Assembly (NCBI GenBank): GCA_022592435.1
Contig: JABYQS010000007.1
Coordinates: 186,001-250,000, forward strand
Length of the DNA stretch: 64,000 nt
Direction: 5' to 3'
Origin: Cerioporus squamosus
Lineage: Eukaryota > Basidiomycota > Agaricomycetes > Polyporales > Polyporaceae
Shown here: one piece after another, positions 23,309-34,800 of the stretch
How the letters are laid out: each line of letters starts with the position of its first letter
Numbering within the stretch: position 1 is the first letter of the stretch
Translations under genes and position numbers: made by a program
The notes under the pieces: generated by a model
What the model saw: only the letters and a program-made list of their open reading frames with translations
The model's database searches: none
Told to the model about the DNA's origin: nothing

Positions 23309-25696
23309 ATGACCGCACCAGCCGCGTTCGTCGTGCCGGAGGGCTACACGCTGCACAAGGAAAACACCTCCGCCATCCTCCTCCCCGCGTCGAACGATGC
23401 GTTCCTGAACCCGGTGCAGGAGTTCAACCGCGACCTGAGCGTAGCGTGCATCCGGACGTGGGGCGAGATGATGAACGCGGAGAAGGAGAAGAAGTGGAGG
23501 CAGAGCTTGGAGAGGCGCGCGAAGAAGGGGGAGGGGCACAAGGCGAAGAAGGCGAAAAGTGAGTCGTGCGCGTAGTGTCGAGAGGTATCATGATCATGAA
23601 CGCGTATAGGATCTTTCTGCAGCGGATGGCGATGCGGACGCGTCTGCGGTGACTGAGCAGTCGACCGAGAGTGCGCCTGCTGAAGGCCCGTCAGGAGAAA
23701 GCGCGAGACCTCAGACTCAGCCTGAAGTACGTCGCGCTTTCTGCTCCGGCTCACGCCAATGCTAAATCCTCTTCGTGTGTCACAGTTCCGCCCGCACGCT
23801 TTCGTTATACTGGAGGCGCTCTCTGCAACCGGTTTGCGCTCGATTCGTTACGCGAACGAGATACCTCTTGTGAAGTCCGCTCCCGTCTTCCTCCCTGCGC
23901 GACTTCGCACTCAGACGAGCATTGCAGGCACGTCATAGCAAACGACCTTTCACCCGCCGCCGTGGAGGCCATGCGCCGGAACGTGGAACTGAATGATCTT
24001 CATGAGAAGGAAGAGGCACCCGCTGCTGAGGGGACCGAGAAACCAAAAGTTCGGCCGGCCAAAGTGAGAGTCAACGAGGGTGATGCATGGTCAGTGCTGG
24101 AGTGGCTTGTTGAACTCGACGCGAAGTACTGAGCCTTTGGAACAGCGCTCTGATGTACAACCACCGCTTGGAACGCAATCGTGTCGACGTCGTTGACCTC
24201 GATCCATACGGGACTGCGGCGCCGTTTATTGATGCCGCAGTGCAATGTGTGAATGACGGAGGTGCGTGAGTTCATTTATGTCTGACGAGTGCGCTTCCTG
24301 ACGAGCGGGCGTGCTAGGTCTTCTGTGCGTAACATGCACGGACATGTCGGTGCTCGCTACTACGAACTACCCTGAGAAATGGTCAGCTATCTCGCTTGCG
24401 ACCAATCGAACTATGGAAACTGAACGCAGGCTCCTAGCTTCTCGAACTATGGTGGTGCGCCTGTCAAGGCCGAGTACTGTCATGAAGCGGTATGCGTCAC
24501 TTCCAGGAACTAAACGCATGCGATCTGAAGGGACACCGTTCAGGCTCTTCGGCTAGTCCTGCACACGTTGGCGACATCTGCAGCAAGGTACGGTCGATAC
24601 ATCTACCCTGTACTATCCCTCTCCATCGACTTCTACGTCCGACTCTTCGTCCGCGTCTACACCTCTCCCATTGATGTCAAAAAGGTCTTCAGGTATGTGC
24701 TCTTCCCCGTTCTGTTCCTCAATGGCTCTCGCCAAAGCTGACGTCGCAGCAAGACCGCTGTATACTACGTGTGCAGCGGGTGTCAGTCCTTCTACGAGCA
24801 GCCACTGGGGCGCATGATCGAGAACACCACCGAGAAGAACGGCAACGTCAATGTCAATGTGCACTTCAAGGTACAGACGGGACCTGCCGTTTCAGAACGG
24901 TGCCCGGAGTGTAACTCTGCCATGCATGTACGTTGCGTGTGATGTTCAGTATCCCGGGACGTGTATGCTCATTTCCGCTCACAGGTTGCAGGCCCGATGT
25001 GGTCGGGTCCGCTGCACGACAAAGAGTTCGTATCTAGCGTCCTCAGCCATGTAGAAGCGAGCGAGGACAAGTATGGCACTGCGGCTAGGATGAAGGGCAT
25101 GCTCACGGTCGCGAAGGAGGTTAGCGATATCTTCCCCGGTGACACAGATCGATTCGCTCATCTTCGTCGTCATCCTAGGAACTGGATACGCCCTTTTACT
25201 TCACGCCGTCCAAGGTCTCCAGCCACTTCCACTGCGTTTGCCCAAGCCTGGACGAGACTGCGTAAGCATGGCATAGTGTGAGCCATGTACCCGACTAACA
25301 ATCTGTGACCAGATCGGCACTCCTCCACGCTGGCCACAAGATCTCGCGCTCACATGCGTGTGCAGGCTCGCTGAAGACGACCGCTACCTACGCCGACATC
25401 CACGACATCTTCCGCTCGTGGGTTAAGACACATCCGGTCAGGATGGATAAGGTTTCCGAGACCTCACCAACGCGGGTTCTACTCAGCAAAGAGCCCAAGT
25501 ATGTTTCTGCCTCTCTGATCATCAACAAACATCGAGCTCATCGCACTGTAGAATTGAAGCAAACTTCAAGCGCCATCCAGGCTCAGTCACACCGTCCTCC
25601 AAGGTGAAGCTGGTTCGATACCAGCAAAACCCCACCCCCAACTGGGGCCCAGGCGCGAAGCCCAGCGGCAAGCGGAAACGGAACGAGGACGAGTGA
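23309..25696 (+). CDS. TRM1: tRNA (guanine26-N2)-dimethyltransferase TRM1
   Basis: Methylates G26 of many tRNAs using S-adenosylmethionine. First ATG at 23309 ([18 protein letters not shown]); stop 25694-25696. Characteristic blocks in order: [19 protein letters not shown], the SAM site [60 protein letters not shown] (catalytic DPYG), [34 protein letters not shown], and zinc-type cysteines CSGCQSF and CPECNSAM. The end is basic ([12 protein letters not shown]), which can act as a nuclear signal. About ten short introns. Upstream of the ATG the frame stays open for 31 codons and encodes an Arg-rich, acid-free stretch (RLRLLRPSCRIPAQRAVRLY) that looks like a mitochondrial presequence but has no AUG; a TTG stands at 23225. 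Yeast TRM1 makes mitochondrial and nuclear forms from two starts. Confidence 0.95.
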
Positions 25697-25902
25697 GAAG
25701 AACACAACATGAGGATGGCATTCCGTGGATCGACCGTGTTACACAAAGCAGGTTCCTCGTGGAAGAGAAGTACACACACCGGATCCGTGACGACGTGACT
25801 AGATATGCTGCTGGTAGATATAAAATAGCCCATGCGAGAGAGTATTGACAGTATGTGGTACCGAGAGCGCGAGAAGGGACCGAGTAACGACAGTGGGTAG
25901 GT

Positions 25903-28900
25903 CTACTGACCGAACGCCGACGGCTGGTTCGCAATCCAAGGGTGCTTGAGCAGGTCCGCGGCTGACGGTCGGAGCTCGTGATCGAGCTCGAATGTGAGTT
26001 CCAAGAAGCTGACGGCCTCTGGTGATATATCTGGCGGGATGGCGGGCTTCGCCCTCGCTGATCCCACCTGCGGCAACAAGTCAATATGGTTGTTACAAGA
26101 GAAGTGAAAACGAGAGCGACAAACCTTGAAGATAGCTTGCATCTGAGACAGGTGCGGCCAAGGGTGCTCGCCGGTAAGCATCTCCACGACCAAGCAGCCC
26201 ACACTCCAGATGTCGGCTTTGAAGGTATATGCCTTCTGCTGCACGACTTCCGGCGCCATCCAGAACACGGAACCCTGAAGAGACGGCCGATGTGCGCGGC
26301 CGCCCGACATCAAGTCTGCGATACGGCGAAGTGAGCACGAATGTGATATGGTGGCGTGGGTCGGTAAGGCACTTACTGTCCTCGACCTTCTTCGAGATAC
26401 CGAAGTCGGAGATCTTGATGCCTCCCTTGTTGTCGACAAGCATGTTCGCACCCTTGATGTCGCGATGGATGATGTCGCGCTCATGGAGGTAGTTGAGTCC
26501 GAGCAGGAGCTGTCGGACCCAGTTGCGGACCAGGGGCTCTTCGAACGCTCCGTAGTTCCTGAGCAGAGATGTAACAGAACCTCCAGGAACATACTCCAGG
26601 AAGATATTCAGGTGATCATCGTCGATGCACGATGCTGTACGACGTGTCAGGGGGAGCCGTGCGGTGATAGAGTACAACAAGCACTCACAGTGATACTGGA
26701 CGATGTTCTCGTGTTGAAGATCGCGGAGAAGCTCGATCTCGCGCTTCGAGTGCGATGAGCATCGCCTTCTTGCGTTCTTCGTTCGGTGCGGAGCCCGTGG
26801 GCAGCTCGACTTGCTTCACGGCCATGAGCAGACCGGTCGCAGCGTCCATGCCGAGGTACACCTTTCCGAACGCACCAGCTCCGATGAGCGCACCCTTGAT
26901 CCACTTGATCTTCTTCTCGCCTAGGGGAAGAACACGACGATGAGAACACAGTTCGCAATCCACACCGGGGAGAGCCAGCCAAGTTACCTGTAGACATGAT
27001 CGCCTTGCCAGGCTCGTCCTCATCAGTCGGCGTCTCGTCGCCCTCTTCCGCCTCCTCTTCCTCCTCTTCGTCCTCCTCCTCTTCATCCTCGTACTCTTCT
27101 TCCTCAGCGGCAACGTCCTGGATGCTCTGCCTATCATCCATGTCTACCTTCGTCCACTCATCCGAGTCGCCAGACTGAGCCCCGTTCTCCTGCCGGCTCT
27201 CGACCTCGGCGGTGATCTCGTCTACGGTCATGAGGCTCGCGGTGTCCGAGCGGTCGCGCTTGCTACGGAGCTCGGTGATATAGCTCATACGCTTCGACGC
27301 GGTGGACATCCGCCGCGACGCACGGGCATTGTTCTGGCTCTCGGAGAGGTTGAGAGACTCGGACAACGAATCGGACGGGAAGACTACTGGAGGGAGGAGA
27401 TGGGGACTTGTCGCGCTCTTCGACGGCGTGAGGTCATCGGTAGTGAGGTCGACGGAGTGCCCGTCGTCTGTGGACAAAGACAAACGCGGCGGCTCGTTGA
27501 GAGTAGATCCGTCTGTCAGGCGGTCGGGTTCGGGTGACGCCCTGTCGACCGCAGTCATAGACGTAGTAGAAGCCATGGAGGCCCTCGGGGACGGCGTCCT
27601 TCCCGAGCCGATGGTGCTCACGCTGAAGCGGCTCTGCGGCATTGAGAACGAGATAATGCTGTCGCGCCGGTTCGGGACACCGCTCTGGCGCATCATGCTC
27701 TGCCGTCTCGTCCGCTCCAGCACTTTCTTCTCCGTGAACGGGAAGTATTCCGCCAAGTGCGTCGTAATAAGCTCGCTCGGCGGCCGCTGCCCGAAGAAGT
27801 TCCGTAGCTTGGAGGGAGTCTTCTTCGCGCTCTTCGTCGGGCTCGCCGACTCCTGCGACGTCGGTGACGGCGGGCCCTCCGCGTCCTTCTCGGGGATCTT
27901 AACACCAAGCCCGCTGAGGATGCTCACAGAGCTCGCACGTTTCATAGCCTTGGTGTACACCAGCGGCGGCTCAGCGGCCAGAGCATTGTCGAGCGCGTCC
28001 TCGCCGTCGTCCGACGTATTGAGAGTCGGCGTGGGAGGTGTGACCACGCGGCGGAAGCGACCCACCCTGGCCAAAGTCAAGCCGTGTTCTCGCGCAGGAT
28101 CGTCCGGCGGTGCATGGACAATTGCCATGAGTTCCACGTCGCTCAAAGGACCTCCTGTATCATATGTCAGATAAGGTATAAAGTTCTACGCTGAGCTGTT
28201 TCGCGATACGCACTGGTAGCATCCCCCTGTCCCCAATCGAGGAAGGCACCCCATCCATCGACGCTCAGCCCAGTATCGTCTGACTCGATGTTCTTCGAGC
28301 CGTCTGCGCCGAGCTTGCCGAACTTCTTCAGAGCCTTCGTGAGCACGTCCACACTGTTATTGCAATCGGCGACGTTCAGGGTCGTGGTCTTGTCATCGTC
28401 AGGCAGAGTGAACTTCATGAGCTTCCGCTTAAGGTCATCCAAAGATGGGTTGTTCTGCGGAGTGCCGGGTCGGAACGGCACGTTCAACCCCCGATATGTC
28501 GGCGGTGAAGGATTCATCGATGCATTGGTGCGCTGAGACATGAAGGACTCCGCTATTGGGGATAAGCCGTGCGCCTGCTGCAGCGAGCTAGCGTATGGAT
28601 GCGCATTGCCGCGTCCACCCGGCCGAGGTAACGGCTTATCAGTAGTGGGCGTGGATACAGAATTGGAGTTGGTCCTTGTATGGCTAGAGAGCTCAGAGGC
28701 TGCGCGACTAGCACCGCGTACCGGGGGCTGACTAGGGGGGAAGGGAAGTGGGGAAGTAGAACGGCTCGGTGTCCTGAGATTGTTCCCTTGCCTGGGGTCA
28801 GAAGGTAGACCATACCCTCCCGACCAGTTCCCTTGCGTCTGCGTGGAAGGGGTAAGCAGGCCAGCCTGTGGCAGTGACAGTGGTGCATCGGGGAGGGTAG

Positions 28901-29738
28901 GCGTGCGCCGTCCCGAGGTTCCCGGAGTGCCCGGGACGTTGTGGACGTTTCGAGGAGTGCGTGCGATCGGGGGTAGTGGTGGCTGCCCGCGCGGCGGAGG
29001 TGGAAGAGGGGGAAGGTTTGCACGGCTATGCGCAGTGGTGGGTGTACCGTGCTGAGGCGTCGCGCTATTTGGTTGCGCAGGTAAAGGGCGCATGGTGGCG
29101 TTGAGCCGCGCCGAGTCTTGGCCATCCCGAACGAGGCGAGGTAGGTCGGGCGAACCGCCATTCGGAGGAAGGTGCAGGGGGGCAGGACGGCCTGACTCGA
29201 GTCGCCGCGCACCTGTACGCATGCCGCCATGGTCGCTCGATACGCTGGACGTGCGATTGTGATCGGCAGCCCGGGGGCGGTTCAGTATGGAGGAGAGCGC
29301 GTTATTCGAGGAGCATTTCTGCCTCAGCTGCTTGACCGCGTTCAGGATCCGCAATCTATCCCCGACGCTGTTGATTCCCATCTCCTTCAGGGTCGCCTGG
29401 TCGAGCTCGAGTAAAACATCACCTCGTATGTCGTTCGCCTTGAAAGTTGCGGCTTGGTGGCCACACTTGATGTCGGTAAGCCAGAGGGCAATGTGCGCAT
29501 CCGTCCAAGATCGCAAGAATTCCGGGTATGATACGCCTGGCGGAGGGTCGAGAGCATGGTTCGGATGCGCACTCGTGGGTGTGTTCGTAAGGGATCCGTT
29601 CAGGTTAATTGAGCGCGGTACGGATGGGGTCTGAAAGTGGACTGAACTCGGAGAAGTCGGAGAGGAAGCTCGGGAGGTGGGCTGGGACGCGTCTTCGAGC
29701 GCCTGCAGGGTGCTCGAGCTTGCCACTGCCACAGCCAT
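25903..29738 (-). CDS. STE11: MAP kinase kinase kinase STE11 (Byr2-type)
   Basis: Top kinase of the pheromone/filamentation MAPK cascade. ATG 29738, stop 25903-25905. Domains in order: SAM domain at about residues 70-140 ([38 protein letters not shown]), a long Pro/Ser-rich linker, a Ras-binding/RA domain near 440-500 ([20 protein letters not shown]), a second linker with phospho-acceptor-like Ser/Pro sites and a Glu/Asp run (about 27000-27120), then the C-terminal kinase. Kinase motifs: [72 protein letters not shown] and [13 protein letters not shown]. All catalytic residues are present. Introns lie near 28165-28210, 26925-26990, 26690-26750, 26630-26690, 26320-26380 and 26065-26125. About 1,150 residues, a usual size for basidiomycete STE11. 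Confidence 0.95.
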
Positions 29739-31816
29739 CTATGGTGGTCTGAGAACGGTTGGGTGCGTTGATGATCGTTACGGAGAGCGTGCGGGGAAGG
29801 TAGCGGGGATGGGTGCGAGTGGACGGTCCAAGCTCGTCGGCCAGCGCCTTAGCGTGTCATAGACCCGTCTGAGTCTCAGACCGTTGAGGATATACAGAGA
29901 AGAAGACAGAGAGGAGTAAACAAGACAGCGCAGAGGAGTCGGAGAACGAAGAGCAGGCCGGGGAGACAAAGGACAGAAAGGGAACAACGACGACGACCGT
30001 GCGCGCAACAACAACAACGGTAAGTTTCCTCCAACAGGCGCTACTGACCGAGAGCGCCCATATCAATCCGCCCGGGATTTGCGATTTCTGCGTCCTTGCT
30101 CTCAACCAACTGCGACGTCCTCCTCGCACACGTCGCGTGTTATATCTACATGAGTGGACGCTGTTCGACATGTCTTCCCGTGCATGGAACCCTGCAGCTG
30201 CCGTACATGACGCTCCTCTGTCCTGCACTGTCCTGCTCCGCCGCTGCCGGGTGCCTTGGTAACAAGCCCCGGGTCTTCAATAACTTTATCGCAAGCGCCG
30301 ACCTGTGACGACTTGCTCGAGACATCTGACTCGCGGTACCATCTTATCCCGTTCAGATGCCGCACGATCCTCAAGCTCGTTATCCGACTTGCAGTCAGCA
30401 AGCTTCATCGACTCCCGTACTAGTGCTGACCAGAACCTGGCGGATTACTTATCTCGCTTGTTTACATCGAAGTCTCAGGATACGAGCAAATGTGATCGCG
30501 GGAGTAAACGAGGATTTGAATCTATTAGGAACACGCCCTGATTGCCTTCGCATGTGCAGTTTCGAGAAGGCTTCCGCCCTTCTGCTATCGCAATGCGAGA
30601 CACCTGGTTAGTGGCCGATGCAACCGCCGTCGGTCATCCGGTTCCGTGCTGTGAATTTACTTCCGTCATCCCTGTCGTACCCACCCGGCCGCAGGGCTTC
30701 CTGAATTCCCAGTAAGCACCCTCGTCCCCACTGGTATCTGTAGCTACTTACAGGGCTAGCTACAGCTGTCTTGGGTTGATTAATCACCCACGCTGTACAT
30801 CATGGATGCGTCCGAGTCCCGACGTTCTTAACCCCATTGTCAGATCCGATGGACGTCTCAAGGTGAGCGCTCGCGTTGAGACGCGCTGGATGCAGTGTAT
30901 CAGACTCTGGATCAGCCGTTGACGTCGGCCTGTCCGAAGGTCGAGTTGTGTGTTATCTCGCGCCACGCATTGCCTCAAGCCACTGGTTCAGCCGAGGGAG
31001 CCTACTCCTCCAGGCTCCTCTTGAAGCTGTTGGTGCGAGCGTTGAGCTAGGACGTCCCCGCCGTTGTGGCGAATCTGATAGAGTTTTTCCTGCAATGAGC
31101 TCCTGTTCGGCATGCACGGAGTTGTCGACCTGTGGCACCGCGTAGCGTGGCAGGGACGTTCCTGACGAAGCACATCCAGGAGCACAAATGATCTGCCGTA
31201 TTCGACTCCAAGCTGTTGACACTCGGCGGGTGATCGCGCCGACGGTCTCCAACCTTTCTTCCTGCACATGCAATGGCAGACACGAGCGGGCGCATTGTTG
31301 GAGGTAGGATGTCTAGATAAACCGCCGAGCTGCCAAGCGACGCTGGACGGGCGAGGACAAGGCCTGTGAGGCTGCGACGGCGGGCGTTGGCCAGCTGTCT
31401 GGGTAATTACAGCGTGATACCGGGAGCAAGAAAAGTCATATATGGAAGGTCGGAAATTAAGAAGCGGGACTCATCACGGATAAGTGCCTGGAAAGGGAAT
31501 GATCGAGAAAGAGTAAGTCGGGCGCCTTCGTGCCGCGCCTGGACTCTGGAGGGCGGTCGCCTGCCAAATATAATGAGGCTTTTGCCGGAGACCCTGGCCT
31601 CTTTCCAGCTCTCCCGTCCGACCTCTAGGTCGCCGACTTCTCTCCCTCCTCTCTTCGTCCACCGTGTTCCCGGTCGTCCCGGCAGGTCTTTCGTCCTTTC
31701 CTTTCCTTACCCTACGTGGTCTGCTTTCTCTCATCTTCCCCTCCCCGACGTCTTCACCCCTCGCCCGCTCGCCGACCACCACGACGCACCTCTAATCATC
31801 TCTGTATCCGCCCGCC
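29739..31816. other. 2.1-kb gene-free region
   Basis: Longest gene-free stretch in the window, lying between divergent STE11 and AGS1, so it carries both promoters and probably a long STE11 leader. I see only short unstructured open frames, a short CAA repeat near 30005-30018 and several GATA-like motifs. No transposon ends or RNA gene recognised. Confidence 0.45.
31566..31770 (+). promoter_or_regulatory. AGS core promoter: TATA box and CT-rich tract
   Basis: AAATATAAT at 31566-31574 is a good TATA box. It is followed by a strongly C+T-rich tract (about 31590-31770) ending about 45 bp before the ATG, the classic layout for highly transcribed fungal genes; transcription probably starts at the end of the tract. 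Confidence 0.55.
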
Positions 31817-34800
31817 ATGTGGGTAGGAACAGCACTACTCTCCCTCCTCGCGCTCGCCCAGTGGGGCGCCGCGTCACCATACAGGGAGGATCTCGTCGAC
31901 TACAATCTCAACACGAACCAAAATGCCCAGTCGCCTCTCGAGTATTCTACCAACAAACGCTCCTCATACACTGCGTCCCCGCCGAATTGGCGCGCTATCC
32001 CCTTTTACACCATCCTCCTGGACAAGTTTGCCGATGGTGACCCGTCTAACAACGACTACTTCGGAACGATGTACGAGTGGGATTGGCGGGAGACGCAGCT
32101 TCGCTTCGGCGGTGACCTCAAGGGTCTGGTGTCCAAGTTGGACTATCTTCAGGGAATGGGCATCAAGGGCATCTTCATCTCGGGAACGCCATTCATCAAC
32201 ATGCTCTGGCAGGCAGACAGTGAGTTCCTTCAGTCGCCACAACGACGCGTCTTGGCTCACAGCTTTGTCGCCAAGGTTATTCGCCCCTCGATTTCACGGT
32301 TCTCGACCCTCACTGGGGCACTCTCGCTGACTGGCAAGCCACCATCGACGCGATTCACGCCCGCGGGATGTATATCATGGCGGATTTCACTGTGGGTACC
32401 ATGGCGGATCTCGTTGGTTTCAAAGGGTATGCGTATATGCTCTGTTGTGCTCTCCGCATTGATCTAAAACCCAACTCAGCTTCTTGAACACGTCGACTCC
32501 GTTCGATCTCGGGGAATACGATGCCGTGTGGAAGGATCCATTGTACGCTCCGTGGAACTTCACCGAGTACAAGGACTTTTCGGTACGTTCCCTCATCTTC
32601 GCGCGTTAGTTTTGGGTTTTGATGAAGCGCCGCCTTTCCAGATAAACAACGGGTATAACGACTCCTGTCAGCTCCCTACCTTCTGGGCCGACGACGGCAC
32701 CATCCAGAGTGTCGACTGGAAAGGGGGATGTAAGCTGTCGGACTTCGATCAGTATGGTGACATGGAGGCCTTCGGTGTGCACCCTGATTGGCAGCGTCAA
32801 TTGTCGAAGTTCGCGTCGGTCCAGGACCGTTTGCGAGAGTGGAAGCCCGAGGTTATGTCAAAGCTTCAAGTCTTCTCCTGCATGGCCATCACTGCCTTGG
32901 ACATCGACGCTATCCGTATCGACAAGTCCACCCAGGTTACCGTTGACGCTCTCGCTTCCTGGGCCTCGAGCACTCGTGCCTGCGCTGCCAAGTTGGGCAA
33001 GACTAACTTCTACATCCCCGGTGAGGTTACTGGTGGTGACAACTTTGGGTCGATCTACTAGTAAGTGTGCAGTGCACAACACGTTTGGAAGAGCGCTGAC
33101 GTCCTTTGCCTCAGTGGTCGCGGCCGTACCCCTACTCAGCGCCCGCCGGGCTTCCTCCAAGCGGCCAACGCGTCAGCCGACATGGATCAGTACTTCCTTC
33201 GCGACAAGCCTCTCAATGCGCTCGACGGCGCCGCCTTCCATTACTCCATATACCGCTCTCTCGCGCGTTTCTTGGGCATGGATGGCAACCTGCAGGTCGC
33301 ATTCGACATCGACACCAATTTCGTCACTGCTTGGAACGAGATGTTCGTTAACAACGACTTCTTGAACCCCACCAACGGCACACTTGACCCGAGGCACATG
33401 TTCGGCACGAGTAACTTCGATGTCTTCCGGTGGCCCAGTTTGGAGAACGGCACGCAACGAAGCGCTATAGGCACATTCATCACGAATTTGGTCATGCCAG
33501 GCATACCTTTGGTGAGTGCTTCTGGGCCTTCGGTGATAACCTGAATTGCTCACGTCATGTTCAGTATTACTACGGAGAGGAGCAGAACTTCTATCTCTAC
33601 GACACATCGGCGTCCAACTATCTTTACGGGTAGGCGTCAGTTCATGCGAGGGATGAGTGCATCCATAACTGACCGCGCCCCTGTAGACGTCAGGCGATGA
33701 TGGGTAATAAGGCCTGGCAACGGCATGGATGCTATGCTCTCGGCTCTGATCAGTACTTTAACATGCCGCTGGGCAAGGCCATCCTCGGCTGTCAAGATGA
33801 CTGGAACTCCCTGGATCACTTCGACCCTACCACCGACAGCCGCCGCCTCTTCAAGCAGTTCCTCGCCCTCCGCAGTCACTTCGCTTCGCTGCAGGATGGC
33901 TTCAACCTGGTGCAGCGCGGTAACTGGACGTACTTCATCGGTCGCCCCGGTTCCAACAATACGCTTACCGAGATGGGTCTCTGGTCTGTGTCGCGCGCGC
34001 CCATCTCGGGCGTGCAGAACCTCTCAGGCAACACCGATCAAGTTTGGATGCTGTTCACCAATGAGAACTACACCAAGCCGTGGTCGTACGACTGCAAGGG
34101 CGACTTGTGGATCTCCTCTCCCTTCCAGGGTGGAAATGTTGTCCGCAACCTGTTCTACCCTTACGAGAACTACACCCTCCAGGATTCCGGCTCGTCCTAC
34201 TTCAATGATGGCAAAGCCCCGTGGTATGGTTGTCTGGACGCTGTCACGATGGAGCCGTACGGCTTCAAGGCGCTTGTCCCCATCGACCAGTGGATCCCGC
34301 CGCCGCCTATGCTCACCAAGTTCTCGCCGGGTCACGACGCGCGTATCCAGGCCGAGGCTGGAGACGTCAACGCTACAACCGTCGACATCGTGCTGGAGTT
34401 CAGCACTCCTATGGATTGTCCCAGCGTCACCAGCGCCATCTCGTTCACCATGTCCGGCAGCGGCGACGCACCCACTATCAACCAGAACTCCGTCAAGTGT
34501 GTCACTCTCACGGATGTCCCCGCCCCGCGTATCCCAGGCACACCTGTCTCGCAATGGTCGTGGTCTGCGACACTCGAGAACTTCCCTGACGGCATCCTCG
34601 ATATCGCTGTCAAGAACGCGGTCACGCAGGCCGGTGTGTCGACCAATGTGCGTATCCTTCTCCGGTGTTGCGATGTTGCGGACGCTAGACGCTTACATGC
34701 TTACTCTTCTTGGCAGGTCACTGATCATCTGCTGCTGCGCAAGGGATCGGCAAACAACGTTATGGTTTTCCCCGAGTCAGACTACAACAGCACGGCATTC

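Noticed and set aside
31366..32040. 224-codon open frame overlapping the start of AGS1
   Set aside because: It runs through the TATA box, CT-rich tract and the AGS1 signal peptide in another frame; shadow reading of low-complexity DNA.
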